From positions 1 to 64,000 of the forward strand of contig NZ_AKJY01000041.1 in NCBI RefSeq assembly GCF_000282115.1: 64,000 nt of DNA, given 5' to 3'. The notes beneath the pieces are model-generated. The model saw nothing but the letters and a program-made list of their open reading frames with translations. It searched no databases and had not been told where the DNA came from. Position numbers and translations under genes: made by a program. Positions 55,343-64,000 of the stretch are shown here, in pieces (the stretch's first letter is position 1; the number at the start of each line of letters is the position of its first letter). Source of the stretch: Chryseobacterium populi (GTDB lineage: Bacteria > Bacteroidota > Bacteroidia > Flavobacteriales > Weeksellaceae).

Positions 55343-56353
55343 ATGATACATAAAAATTTAGCATTGGTATCCGGTGCCAATGGACATTTGGGTAACAATC
55401 TTGTCAGATTACTGATTAATAAAGGGATTCCTGTACGGGCATCAGTACGTAACATCAAAAATACAGCACCTTTTCATGGACTGGATTGCGAAGTTGTACA
55501 AGCTGATATTACAGATAAAGCCTCATTTGTAAAAGCTTTGCAGGGGGTGGAAACATTTTACGCCGTGGGAGCATCGTTCAAATTATGGGCTAAAGATCCT
55601 GAAAAGGAGATCTACGATGTAAATATGCAGGGAACACGGTACACGATAGAAGCTGCTGCTGAAGCAGGTGTGAAAAGAATAGTCTATATCAGTTCTATTG
55701 CAGCACTGGATTATACGGATCTTCCTACAAAAGAGAGTAATGGCTATAATCCGGACCGAAGGGATATGTATTACAATTCAAAAAATGACGGGGAAAAATT
55801 GGCTTTTCAATTGGCTCATGAGCTGGGAATCGAATTAGTTTCTGTGATGCCTGCGGCGATGATAGGGAGTGAAGCATTTCTCCCCCTGAATGTTTCCTTT
55901 GGAGTACTGAAGCTGATTTTAAACAAACAAATTCCAATGGATACAAAGATCACATTGAACTGGATCGATGTGAAAGATGTAGCCGAAGGCTGTTATCTTG
56001 CAGCACAGAAGGGGCGTTCCGGTGAGCGCTATATTCTCGCCAACGAAAAATGTATGACCATTACGGATACGATGGTTCTGGCTGCCGGATTATATCCAAA
56101 ATTAAACCTTAAAAAACCAGTGGCTGTACCAAAGTTTATATTGTATGCCATTGCCGGACTGATGGAATTTTCGGCAAAGATCATGGGAAAAGCTCCTATA
56201 ATAACAACAAAAGATATTGCGATGTTTTCAGGATTACAACAGGATTTTGACATATCTAAAGCAAGAAATGAATTAGGATTTAATCCCAAAAGGCCTGAGC
56301 AGGCTGTGACAGAAGCATTAGCTTATCTGATGGCAAATCCGGACTTACTTTAG
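55343..56353 (+). CDS. NAD-dependent epimerase/reductase (extended SDR)
   Basis: 336-residue extended SDR: SGANGHLGNNLVRLL Rossmann motif, VEVVQADITD-like segment CEVVQADITDKAS, S and Y/K in VYISSIAALDY and YYNSKNDGEKLAFQLA, then LNWIDVKDVAEGCYLAA. It resembles dihydroflavonol-4-reductase-like enzymes acting on small carbonyl or sugar substrates. The ATG at 55343 is used; a TTG at 55316 would add nine residues. Its partner on the 5' side is the Crp/Fnr regulator. Confidence 0.87.
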   Translation: MIHKNLALVSGANGHLGNNLVRLLINKGIPVRASVRNIKNTAPFHGLDCEVVQADITDKASFVKALQGVETFYAVGASFKLWAKDPEKEIYDVNMQGTRYTIEAAAEAGVKRIVYISSIAALDYTDLPTKESNGYNPDRRDMYYNSKNDGEKLAFQLAHELGIELVSVMPAAMIGSEAFLPLNVSFGVLKLILNKQIPMDTKITLNWIDVKDVAEGCYLAAQKGRSGERYILANEKCMTITDTMVLAAGLYPKLNLKKPVAVPKFILYAIAGLMEFSAKIMGKAPIITTKDIAMFSGLQQDFDISKARNELGFNPKRPEQAVTEALAYLMANPDLL

Positions 56354-56486
56354 ACAGCAGCAGGTTTTTATTAAAGGAATGAAATTTTAAATGTATTCTA
56401 GTACTGAATTTATAAATTACAACCGGCAGTTGTTGAATAACAACAAGAAGTAGCGTATTTACAACTAAGAGTGTTTGTATTTTTGC

Positions 56487-56516
56487 TTGACTTTGAAATA
56501 GCTCTGAATATCTTTG
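56487..56516 (+). promoter_or_regulatory. Canonical Bacteroidota promoter of the XRE-pentapeptide gene
   Basis: TTG (56487-56489), a 19-nt spacer and TATCTTTG (56509-56516), a perfect -33/-7 pair, 31 nt before the ATG at 56548. A dyad GTTGTT-GAAT-AACAAC (56429-56444) lies upstream. This promoter shows that the usual TTG element is easily found here when present. Confidence 0.75.
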
Positions 56517-56547
56517 TATTGTCAAAAAAGTAAAAAAGACATCAATT

Positions 56548-57492
56548 ATGGATACAAAGATATTAGGCGGGAAAATCGTCAACGCAAGAAAAGTGAATAA
56601 CATGTCTCAGGCCCAGCTTGCCGGGCTATTGTTTATCAGTCCACAGGCAGTTGGAAAATGGGAACGAGGTGAATCAATTCCAGATTTTATAACAATCAAC
56701 AGGCTTTCGGAAATTTTTAATGTTGATCTCAATTATTTTTCAGAAAATTTGCAATCTCTTGCAGATGAGCAGCTTCTTGAAACAATCAATAATCAAACGG
56801 GTGAAACGCGACGAGGGGCATCGGAAGAAACTGAATTTTCCGTTTCTCAAAATCATGAATTACTTACAAACTTTAGCGGAAGTGCTTTAGCAGAAACAGA
56901 TTTAGCGGGAGTAAAGGCGCCAAAAAGAAAGTTTTTCGGGAGTGATTTGCAGAGGGCTAACTTTGCCGGTGCAGATTTAACAGGCAGCTCGTTTAAAGGG
57001 AGCAATATGCAAAAAACTGATTTTAAAGAAACAAACCTTACAGATTGCTCTTTATCGGCCAATAACCTCACAGATACAATATTTAATAAAACTATTCTGG
57101 TGCGCACTGAGTTTCATGCTTCAGAACTCACCAATGCAGAGTTTACGGATGTAAAGTTAATTGACGTAAAGTTTACGGCTACCGATCTTAAAGAAACGAT
57201 TTTTAAAAACTGTGAATTTAAAGGTGTTCATTTTAAATCGGCTGATATGAGTGGTATGTGCCTGGACGGGCAGGTTTTTATTGATGTAAAGTTTGATAAT
57301 GCTGCCTTAAATGAAGCTTCATTTAAAGGAGCGACATTCAGAAACGTTTCTTTCCGCCCGACTTTCGCTCTTACTAACAGGTATTATAAAACGCTTAAAA
57401 CCATCTGTTTTGAAGGGGCAATGATGGACAAATTAACCTATGCTGCCCTTAAAGGCCTTGGAGTAGATTTGTCAAAAGCGATGACCATATAG
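56548..57492 (+). CDS. XRE helix-turn-helix fused to pentapeptide repeats
   Basis: 314 residues. The first 65 form an XRE-type DNA-binding domain (GGKIVNARKVNNMSQAQLAGLLFISPQAVGKWERGESIPDFITINRLSEIF). After a linker, residues 105-300 hold pentapeptide repeats of the A(D/N)LXX type (DLQRANFAGADLTGSSFKGSN, NLTDCSLSANNLTDTIFNKT, ELTNAEFTDVKLIDVKF), which should fold as a right-handed quadrilateral beta-helix. Pentapeptide proteins such as Qnr/MfpA can imitate DNA and bind gyrase. Here the fusion suggests a regulator with a DNA-mimic or protein-binding tail. The function is unknown. Confidence 0.85.
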   Translation: MDTKILGGKIVNARKVNNMSQAQLAGLLFISPQAVGKWERGESIPDFITINRLSEIFNVDLNYFSENLQSLADEQLLETINNQTGETRRGASEETEFSVSQNHELLTNFSGSALAETDLAGVKAPKRKFFGSDLQRANFAGADLTGSSFKGSNMQKTDFKETNLTDCSLSANNLTDTIFNKTILVRTEFHASELTNAEFTDVKLIDVKFTATDLKETIFKNCEFKGVHFKSADMSGMCLDGQVFIDVKFDNAALNEASFKGATFRNVSFRPTFALTNRYYKTLKTICFEGAMMDKLTYAALKGLGVDLSKAMTI

Positions 57493-57601
57493 ATAACCCA
57501 GTAATAAAATACGATCCTGCATTGGTCCTTGAAGATTCTGATACCATTATTCATAAATGGAATGAAGAATTCTGAATTAAGCGGCGTTGCATATTTATAA
57601 T

Positions 57602-57631
57602 TAGGGTATTGAAATATATTAATACCTTAAT
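57602..57631. repeat. 10-bp imperfect inverted repeat upstream of kup
   Basis: TTAGGGTATT (57602-57611) pairs with AATACCTTAA (57622-57631) with one mismatch and a 10-nt spacer, about 60 bp before the kup ATG. TATTTTG (57671-57677) is a partial -7 box nearer the gene, so the dyad would lie upstream of it, a possible operator. Confidence 0.4.
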
Positions 57632-57691
57632 TTTAGTATATCCATAGTAATTACATGGTCAAATTTAATTTATTTTGTAGTAAAACAAATT

Positions 57692-59647
57692 ATGACCGGA
57701 CAAAACACTTCCGATTTTCACAAAAAAATTACCCTGGCTGGTTCACTCATTGCCATTGGTATTGTATTTGGGGATATTGGTACCTCACCGTTATACACTC
57801 TGAATGCTGTTTTTCATCATAGAATTATAACAGAAGCCATTGCACTTGGCAGCTTGAGCTGCATTTTTTGGACCCTGGTTTTCCAGACTACCATCAAATA
57901 TGTACTGATCACTCTGCAGGCTGATAATAAAGGAGAAGGAGGAATTTTTTCTCTCTACGCCCTTGTGAGGAGATACAGTGGAAAATGGCTTGTTTTTATC
58001 GCTATGGCGGGAGGGGCTTTTTTAATGGCAGATGGAATTATTACCCCGCCAATTTCTGTTGCTTCGGCTGTAGAAGGTGTGCAGGCTGTTATTCCGGGAT
58101 TTAATACAGTTCCTGTAATCGTTGGGATTTTAATTGTTTTATTTATTTTCCAACAATTCGGAACCGATAAGATCGGTAAGGTTTTTGGCCCTGCAATGGT
58201 GATCTGGTTCGGGTTTATTGGTGTTTTGGGAGCAATGGCACTGAGCGATAACTGGGGAGTACTGAAAGCTTTAAACCCTTATTATGCCTGTCAAATGCTG
58301 GTGAACGAGCCGAAGGGGTTCTGGCTTTTGGGAAGTATCTTTCTTTGTACAACGGGTGCAGAAGCATTGTACAGTGACATGGGGCATTGCGGAAGGAATA
58401 ATATAAGGATCAGTTGGATTTTTATAAAAATTGCGCTGATATTAAGTTATGCAGGGCAAACTACCTGGCTGCTCAATCATGCAGGTGAAGAAGTGGGAAG
58501 CCTAAGTCCTTTTTACCATATTGTTCCACAGTCTATTTTCTGGCCTGCTTTGATAATTGCAACTTTGGCAACTATTATTGCTTCACAGGCCTTAATTAGT
58601 GGTTGTTTCACTTTAATCAACGAGGCAATAAGACTGAATATCTGGCCAAAACATTTGGTTTTATTTCCGAGTAATATAAAAGGACAATTATACATTCCTG
58701 CAATAAACTGGTTTCTGATGTGTGGTTGTGTAGGAATGGTTTTATATTTCAAAGAAAGTACTAAAATGGAAGCGGCATTTGGCCTGAGCGTTACTCTTAC
58801 AATGCTTATGAGTACGATATTGATCAATGCCTACCTGAGGATAAAAAGAGTTCCTTTGATCCTGAATATACTCATTACCGGAATCTTTTTAACAGTAGAA
58901 ATAAGTTTTTTAATCGCCAACCTGCAAAAAGTAAAGGATGGCGGTTGGATCACTTTGATCATTGGTTTCTCATTATTCAGCATTATGTACATCTGGTGGA
59001 GAGGAAGACAGATAAAATCAGACATTCAGTCTTTCGTAAAATTATCAGATCATATTCCAAAACTGAATAAGCTGAGTACGGATGAAAATATGCCAAAATA
59101 TGCTACCAATCTGGTCTACCTTACTACTTCAGATTCTGAAAGAAAAATTGAAAAAACAATCATAGATTCTATATTAAAATTTGGATTGCCAAAGCGGGCA
59201 GATATTTATTGGTTTGTTCATGTCAATATTTTAGATGAACCTTATGCTCAAAAATATTCCGTAGATACTATTATTAAAAATGATGTTTATTACATACAAT
59301 TTGATTTAGGGTTCCGCGAAGATCCAAGAATTGGTTATTATTTTAAGCAGGTAGTGAATGATATGATTGAAAAAAACGAAATAGATGTTGTTGATTCTCT
59401 GGAGCAGGCTTATCAGCAAAATAAAATAGGTGATTTTAAATTTATTTTAATGGATAGTTTTCTTTCCTATGATAACAGAATGCCGCTTTGGAAAAATTTC
59501 ATCATGAAGGCTTATTACAATTTACGTCATTTATCCGTTAAAGATCATATTAATTTTGGACTCGATAAAAGCCATTTGGAAGTAGAACAATACCCCCTGG
59601 TTGTAGTTCCTTTTACTGAAAATAAATTGAAAAGAAAAGAAGACTGA
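57692..59647 (+). CDS. kup: KUP/HAK-family potassium uptake protein
   Basis: 651-residue inner-membrane K+ transporter with twelve predicted helices and a C-terminal cytoplasmic domain of about 190 residues. Family landmarks: GIVFGDIGTSPLYTLNAVF near the N-terminus, LQADNKGEGGIFSLYALV, GGAFLMADGIITPPISVASAVEGV, TGAEALYSDMGHCGR and SQALISGCFTLINEAIRL. The length agrees with bacterial Kup proteins. It stands upstream of a small membrane protein and a two-component system with no sign of shared function. Confidence 0.95.
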   Translation: MTGQNTSDFHKKITLAGSLIAIGIVFGDIGTSPLYTLNAVFHHRIITEAIALGSLSCIFWTLVFQTTIKYVLITLQADNKGEGGIFSLYALVRRYSGKWLVFIAMAGGAFLMADGIITPPISVASAVEGVQAVIPGFNTVPVIVGILIVLFIFQQFGTDKIGKVFGPAMVIWFGFIGVLGAMALSDNWGVLKALNPYYACQMLVNEPKGFWLLGSIFLCTTGAEALYSDMGHCGRNNIRISWIFIKIALILSYAGQTTWLLNHAGEEVGSLSPFYHIVPQSIFWPALIIATLATIIASQALISGCFTLINEAIRLNIWPKHLVLFPSNIKGQLYIPAINWFLMCGCVGMVLYFKESTKMEAAFGLSVTLTMLMSTILINAYLRIKRVPLILNILITGIFLTVEISFLIANLQKVKDGGWITLIIGFSLFSIMYIWWRGRQIKSDIQSFVKLSDHIPKLNKLSTDENMPKYATNLVYLTTSDSERKIEKTIIDSILKFGLPKRADIYWFVHVNILDEPYAQKYSVDTIIKNDVYYIQFDLGFREDPRIGYYFKQVVNDMIEKNEIDVVDSLEQAYQQNKIGDFKFILMDSFLSYDNRMPLWKNFIMKAYYNLRHLSVKDHINFGLDKSHLEVEQYPLVVVPFTENKLKRKED

Positions 59648-59711
59648 TAAAATTCATAAGGTTGACGATTGCAAAAATAATGAATATTTGAATTAACTAA
59701 TACAATACGGA

Positions 59712-59957
59712 ATGAACAAAAATAAACTGTCAGCAATGACCAATGCTGAATTACTCAAACAACAGAAAATTTTAAAAACAATTACTGCTATGCTGGCAGG
59801 TGCAATACTTGTTCTATTTGCTGCAAGTCTTATACTGGCTTTTAAAAAACAGCTTATTGCTTTAAATGCAATTCCCGTTGCATTGCTTCCTGTACTCATT
59901 CTCAATCTGAAATCTTTGAAAGAGTTCAAAGAAGAAATAAAATCAAGAGGGCTGTAA
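59712..59957 (+). CDS. Small two-helix membrane protein, unknown function
   Basis: 81 residues: a charged N-terminus (MNKNKLSAMTNAELLKQQKILKT) and two hydrophobic helices (ITAMLAGAILVLFAASLILAF, and ALNAIPVALLPVLILNL), ending in a charged tail (KSLKEFKEEIKSRGL). Similar small proteins are widespread in flavobacteria without an assigned role. It lies 64 bp after kup and 84 bp before the response regulator. Confidence 0.7.
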   Translation: MNKNKLSAMTNAELLKQQKILKTITAMLAGAILVLFAASLILAFKKQLIALNAIPVALLPVLILNLKSLKEFKEEIKSRGL

Positions 59958-60041
59958 TCTAACAATTTTTTTTGAGATGATCAGCGAGTAAAGATGATAT
60001 AGAAATAGTAAATAGTACAAAAAATAATTTGTAATTTTCAA

Positions 60042-60719
60042 ATGAATATTTTAATTATTGAAGATGACCAAAGAGTGGCGGAGCTTATCCATAGAGGACT
60101 GGAAGAATATGGTTTTTCTCCTGAGCTGTCTGTTGACGGGCTTTCGGGGAGATCAATGGCTTTAAGTAAATCCTATGACCTAATCATTACCGATATTCTG
60201 CTTCCCGGATTAAGCGGGATTGATTTTTGCAAAGAGATCAGACAGATAAAGCCGCACATTCCCATTATCATGCTTACAGCACTGGGGACAACCGATGATA
60301 AAGTTGAAGGCTTTGATGCTGGTGCCGATGATTACCTGGTCAAACCTTTTGAAATGAGAGAACTGATTGTACGCATCCGGGCATTATTAAAACGGGCTCT
60401 AAAGAATCCTGAAAAAGATTTTTTCCTCAAATACGCTAATCTTGAAATGGACCTTCAGACCAAAACAGTAAAAAGGGATAATAAAGAAGTAAATCTTACC
60501 CCGAAAGAGTTTGATCTTTTGACCTATATGGTTCGGAATTCTGAAAAAGTATTGTCAAGAACAGAGATTGCTGAAAAGGTCTGGAATACTTATTTTGATA
60601 CGGGAACCAATTTTATTGATGTATACATTAATTATCTGAGGAAAAAAATTGACAGGGATTTTGAGCCTAAATTAATCCATACCAAGCCGGGTATGGGCTT
60701 TATACTCATTGAAAAATGA
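60042..60719 (+). CDS. OmpR/CusR-type response regulator
   Basis: 225-residue two-component regulator. The receiver domain has the acidic pair EDD (7-9), phosphoacceptor D51 in IITDILLP, and K101 in DDYLVKPF. The OmpR-type winged helix follows (LEMDLQTKTVKRDNKEVNLTPKEFDLLTYMVRNSEKVLSRTEIAEKVW). It overlaps the kinase gene by 4 bp (ATGA). The efflux genes downstream and the direct repeats before them suggest a CusR/CzcR-like metal-response role. Confidence 0.93.
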   Translation: MNILIIEDDQRVAELIHRGLEEYGFSPELSVDGLSGRSMALSKSYDLIITDILLPGLSGIDFCKEIRQIKPHIPIIMLTALGTTDDKVEGFDAGADDYLVKPFEMRELIVRIRALLKRALKNPEKDFFLKYANLEMDLQTKTVKRDNKEVNLTPKEFDLLTYMVRNSEKVLSRTEIAEKVWNTYFDTGTNFIDVYINYLRKKIDRDFEPKLIHTKPGMGFILIEK

Positions 60720-62086
60720 AAATAAGAACACAGATCACCTTACTGTTCACCATTATCACCGCATCAATTTTGTTGCTGTTCGCTGCTATTATTTACTATT
60801 CGGCTAAAGAAAACAGGGAGAAGGAATTTTATACAGTTTTAAAGAGAGAAGCGGAAACGAAAGGCAATCTGTTTTTTAAAGCCCGGGTAGATTCCAGGAC
60901 ATTGCAGAATATTTATAAGAACAACCGGATAACCATCAATGAAGTAGAGGTGGCCATTTATAACACCTCCTTTCAATTATTGTATCATGACGCTGTAAAC
61001 ATTGATTTCGTTAAAGAAACAAAAGAAATGATCAATACAATTGAAACAAAAGGAGAAACCCAATTTTATCAAAAAGACTGGCAGGTAGTAGGGTTAAGAT
61101 ATTCTTTTGAAGGAGAAGACTATATTATAACGGCTGCCGCGTATGACGAATACGGATACAACAAATTAAATAGCCTGTTGAGAAACAGTTTGCTGGTACT
61201 GTTACTTTCTATTTTGTTCATATATATTGCAGGCCGGATCTTTTCAAAAAAAGTATTTAAGCCTGTAAAAGAGATGATTGATAAAGCCAACAATATTTCA
61301 GCTACAAACCTTTATTTGCGCCTGAATACGAAGAACAATAAAGACGAAATTTCAGAATTGGGAAATACATTCAACGGAATGCTCGACAGGCTTGAAAATT
61401 CTTTTGATGCGCAAAAGCATTTTGTCTCCAATATTTCGCACGAATTGCGGACGCCACTTTCTGCTATTATTACCGAACTGGAATTAGCCATCGGCAGGGA
61501 GCAGGATAACAACACCTATAAAAGAGCTATAAAAAATTCGTTGAACGATGCCAAAAAAATAGTCCGCTTATCAAACAGCCTGCTGGATCTGGCCAAAGCC
61601 AGCTATGATCCTTCTGAAATTGCCTTTAAAACCATCCGTATCGATGAAGTTTTGCTGGATGCAAAACATCAGGTACAACAGGCTAATGCAGATTATAAGA
61701 TTGATCTGCATTTTGAAAATGACATCGATGATGAAAATCAAATTTCACTGACCGGGAATGAATATTTATTAAAAGTGGCCTTTGTCAATCTGTTTGAAAA
61801 TGGATGTAAGTTTTCTGCGGATAAAGAATGCCTTGCTTCTATTGCCTTCAATAACCATAGAATATTGTTACACTTCAAAGATAAAGGAATCGGCATTCCA
61901 GAGGGTGATCTGGACCATATTTTTACTCCTTTTTACCGCGGGGAAAACAAGAAGTTCACTGATGGAAACGGTATCGGACTTTCTCTTACGCAAAAAATAA
62001 TTCTGCTGCATAAAGGTAAAATTACAGTGGTTTCAAAACCGGGTATAGGAACAACATTCAGTATCGAACTTCCCGGTTTGTCGTAA
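60716..62086 (+). CDS. Sensor histidine kinase (CusS-like)
   Basis: 456-residue membrane kinase. Helix 1 (about 7-28), a periplasmic sensor region (about 29-155), helix 2 (about 157-177), HAMP (FSKKVFKPVKEMIDKANNISATNL), then the phosphoacceptor H242 in NISHELRTPLSAIITELELAI, and the ATPase motifs NLFENGCKFS, DKGIGIPEGDLDHIF, GENKKFTDGNGIGLSL. The partner is the overlapping response regulator. The signal is probably periplasmic metal or envelope stress, judged from the efflux neighbours. Confidence 0.92.
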   Translation: MKIRTQITLLFTIITASILLLFAAIIYYSAKENREKEFYTVLKREAETKGNLFFKARVDSRTLQNIYKNNRITINEVEVAIYNTSFQLLYHDAVNIDFVKETKEMINTIETKGETQFYQKDWQVVGLRYSFEGEDYIITAAAYDEYGYNKLNSLLRNSLLVLLLSILFIYIAGRIFSKKVFKPVKEMIDKANNISATNLYLRLNTKNNKDEISELGNTFNGMLDRLENSFDAQKHFVSNISHELRTPLSAIITELELAIGREQDNNTYKRAIKNSLNDAKKIVRLSNSLLDLAKASYDPSEIAFKTIRIDEVLLDAKHQVQQANADYKIDLHFENDIDDENQISLTGNEYLLKVAFVNLFENGCKFSADKECLASIAFNNHRILLHFKDKGIGIPEGDLDHIFTPFYRGENKKFTDGNGIGLSLTQKIILLHKGKITVVSKPGIGTTFSIELPGLS

Positions 62087-62135
62087 ATTCTAATGGAATT
62101 CTAATAAAATCCAATAACAGTTTTTTCTACTTTTG
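62087..62135 (+). promoter_or_regulatory. Direct-repeat response-regulator site and promoter of the efflux operon
   Basis: ATTCTAAT (62087-62094) repeats exactly at 62098-62105 with 11-bp period, and a weaker third copy AATCCAAT follows (62108-62115). Twelve nt later comes a perfect -7 box TACTTTTG (62128-62135), 25 nt before the ATG at 62161. OmpR-family regulators bind such tandem repeats. Confidence 0.65.
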
Positions 62136-62160
62136 CCGCATAATTCTTTAAAACAGAGCG

Positions 62161-63414
62161 ATGCGTAAAAAATATATTTATTTCCTCCTGTTAAGCTTTT
62201 TATTTTCGGGCAGTAGTTTTTCACAGACCCGATTTACCTTACAAAAAGCATTACAGACAGCTAGGGAAAACAATTCGGTTCTCAGGACAGAAAAATTCAA
62301 TATCGGTATTGCGAAGAGCGACGTAACAACTGCCGGGCTGCGACCCAATCCTGTTATGGGAATAAGCTACATCAGTACCATAAGAAAACAGGATTATGCC
62401 GAAAATACGGGTTTGCTGAATTCGGCGAATACCCAAACCAGCCTGCAATTGGGAAAAATATTTCAAATCGCCGGCCAGCGTAAAAATGCAATTGATTTAG
62501 CTGAAAAAACTGCGGTTGCAACTGAAAATACATATCATGAAACTGAAAGAACCCTATATCTTGAAGTTGCCGGTAAATGGATGGAGGTATGGGCTGCCCA
62601 AAAAAAGCTGGCTTTGATCCAAGCTGCCAAAAGCAATATAGACAGCCTGGCCAATATCAACAAGTACCGCTATACAAAACAGGTAATTACTCAAACTGAT
62701 CTGTACCGCACCGAATTATTGGCCAGGCAATATGCCCTTCAGGCAAAAACTGCCCAACAGGAAATTATTAATAAACAAAAAGAACTGAAATTTTTCCTGG
62801 GGATAAAAGTAGAGGTTACCGCAGATATTTCTGATGATTTCCTGTACCGAATACCATCAGGAATCGACAGCCTGCTGCAGCAATCCTTACACAACCGGAG
62901 TGATATTTTATCTTCCAGATTAAACGTTGAAGCAGCTTCCTCCAATATCAGGCTGCAAAGATCTTTAGCCATCCCAAGTCCTGAAATAGGAGTGGTTTAC
63001 AATCCACAGAATAGAATCCCTTATGTAGGAGCCTACCTCACATTTGAACTCCCTTTTTTTTCAAGAAACCAGGGAGAAAGGCAAAAAGCCGTATTGCTCA
63101 AGCAGCAGGCCGAACAGCAATTCAGCACCATTCAAAGCAGGATAGGGACAGAGGTAACCAATGCCTACGCAGATTATGAATTTCAGAAACAAAGTCTTGA
63201 AAAATTCGAGAACATGATCACACAGGCACAAACGATTTTAAACAATGTGAAATATGCCTATCTGCGGGGTGGAACGACAATAATCGATTTTTTGGAAGCC
63301 CAAAGAAGCTGGCTCGAAATACAGCAGCAGTACTATGATACCCTGGAGCTATATAAGCAAAGTATTATTCAATTACTTTACGTAACAGGATTAATCAATC
63401 AATTGGCAAAATAA
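62161..63414 (+). CDS. TolC-family outer-membrane protein (CzcC/CusC-like)
   Basis: 417-residue outer-membrane channel component, signal peptide about 1-21 (SSFSQ). TolC-type repeats: FTLQKALQTARENNSVLRTEKFNIGIAKSDV, TTAGLRPNPVMGISY, a second repeat LNVEAASSNIRLQRSLAIPSPEIGVVY, and FELPFFSRNQGERQKA. The style matches the CzcC class that pairs with heavy-metal RND pumps. It has its own promoter with regulator repeats and overlaps the next gene by one base (TAATG). Confidence 0.9.
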   Translation: MRKKYIYFLLLSFLFSGSSFSQTRFTLQKALQTARENNSVLRTEKFNIGIAKSDVTTAGLRPNPVMGISYISTIRKQDYAENTGLLNSANTQTSLQLGKIFQIAGQRKNAIDLAEKTAVATENTYHETERTLYLEVAGKWMEVWAAQKKLALIQAAKSNIDSLANINKYRYTKQVITQTDLYRTELLARQYALQAKTAQQEIINKQKELKFFLGIKVEVTADISDDFLYRIPSGIDSLLQQSLHNRSDILSSRLNVEAASSNIRLQRSLAIPSPEIGVVYNPQNRIPYVGAYLTFELPFFSRNQGERQKAVLLKQQAEQQFSTIQSRIGTEVTNAYADYEFQKQSLEKFENMITQAQTILNNVKYAYLRGGTTIIDFLEAQRSWLEIQQQYYDTLELYKQSIIQLLYVTGLINQLAK

Positions 63415-64000
63415 TGAAAAGAAGTATTTATATCATTTCAGCGGTTTTATTTTTAACTGCCTGTGGGAGCAAAGAAAATAATAAACAACCGGAAAAAAAT
63501 GTGTCACCGACAGTAAGCAATAACGGTAAGACCATTACTTTTCAGGATGCCGGGACCTTCACTTTTTTCAAAACGGAAAAAATAACATCGGGTAATATCA
63601 ATGCAGATATCACAGCCCCGGCCCAGGTTGTAGCTACGGTTGTTGAGAATAGGATTATATTATTCAATGATCCCGAATTGAGTGCAAATTATACTGAGCT
63701 GATCAACCAAAAAGCGAGTATCGCACAAAAGAAAGCAATTGTTACGCAAAAGCAGGCTATTGTAAGACAGAAACAAGCTATTATCAGGCAAAAGCAAGTA
63801 GAAATACAAAGATTTCAGGATTTATTTGCTCATGGTGCAAGCACAGGTAAGGAAGTAGCAGATGCAAGAGTAGATAAAATGGCAGCTGAAAGTGATCTGA
63901 ACACTGCTGTTGCGGAAAAAGCGGCAGCTGAAGCTGACCTGATAGCCCAACAAAGCCTTATTCTGGAGCAACAGTCAAAATTAAAAATGGCAGGTTTCAA
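63414..64000 (+). CDS. RND efflux periplasmic adaptor (CzcB/CusB-like), 5' part
   Basis: The ATG at 63414 shares its A with the TolC stop. The frame stays open for 195 codons to the window edge, so the gene is cut. A lipoprotein signal ends LFLTAC (C17). The mature part begins with a barrel-sandwich strand region (ITAPAQVVATVVENRIILF) and then a long coiled-coil hairpin: four consecutive heptads, SIAQKKA, IVTQKQA, IVRQKQA, IIRQKQV, then LFAHGASTGKEVADARVDKMAAE. It would join the TolC and an RND permease expected just beyond the window. Metal export is inferred from the class and the two-component neighbours. Confidence 0.85.
   Translation, partial: MKRSIYIISAVLFLTACGSKENNKQPEKNVSPTVSNNGKTITFQDAGTFTFFKTEKITSGNINADITAPAQVVATVVENRIILFNDPELSANYTELINQKASIAQKKAIVTQKQAIVRQKQAIIRQKQVEIQRFQDLFAHGASTGKEVADARVDKMAAESDLNTAVAEKAAAEADLIAQQSLILEQQSKLKMAGF

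Overview
The window comes from a low-GC member of the Bacteroidota, most likely a Chryseobacterium-like flavobacterium (Weeksellaceae). The evidence is a SusC/SusD pair, a type IX secretion (T9SS) C-terminal sorting domain, promoters with the Bacteroidota -7 box TAnnTTTG, and weak or absent Shine-Dalgarno sequences. The genus is an inference from protein style, not a measurement.

Bases 1-530 hold the 3' end of a tRNA-Ser gene, its terminator, a 14-bp inverted repeat and a frameshifted N-terminal remnant of a tyrosine integrase. This looks like the scar of an element that once integrated at the tRNA.

Bases 560-39940 form a large pectin locus, dominated by rhamnogalacturonan-I and rhamnose genes. 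The plus strand carries secreted pectate lyase, GH28, GH2, CE12 acetylesterase, GH106 rhamnosidase, PL11 lyase and GH105, then the rhamnose importer RhaT, the SusC/SusD uptake pair, and a cytoplasmic pathway: RhaI isomerase, FGGY kinase, fused aldolase/lactaldehyde dehydrogenase, and an FMN lactate dehydrogenase that would take the product to pyruvate. The minus strand adds an NTF2-like protein, a GntR/LacI-type regulator, a Tat-exported beta-propeller protein, two large poorly characterised six-hairpin-type enzymes and a second, canonical GH28. Two control signals tie the locus together. Six promoters carry a 10-bp-period direct repeat of CAGGAT-like hexamers exactly 21 nt before a -7 box. 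Three other promoter regions carry a CAATCGATT-type palindrome.

Bases 40383-42386 encode two tandem class I terpene synthases. One has intact metal-binding motifs; the other has a degenerate second motif. Up to about 47 kb there are small accessory genes: an NTF2/SnoaL-like protein, a DUF3995-type membrane protein, an HxlR regulator, an MDR oxidoreductase and an unknown membrane protein.

Bases 47090-54545 hold an RND efflux operon (TolC, adaptor, permease) with its TetR regulator and an SDR enzyme. Two copies of a 13-nt operator-like sequence connect them. Next come a Crp/Fnr regulator with an epimerase-like SDR, an XRE-pentapeptide-repeat fusion, the Kup potassium transporter, and at the right edge an OmpR-type two-component system upstream of a CzcCBA/Cus-like efflux operon whose adaptor runs off the window. 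No rRNA, CRISPR array or complete mobile element was seen.
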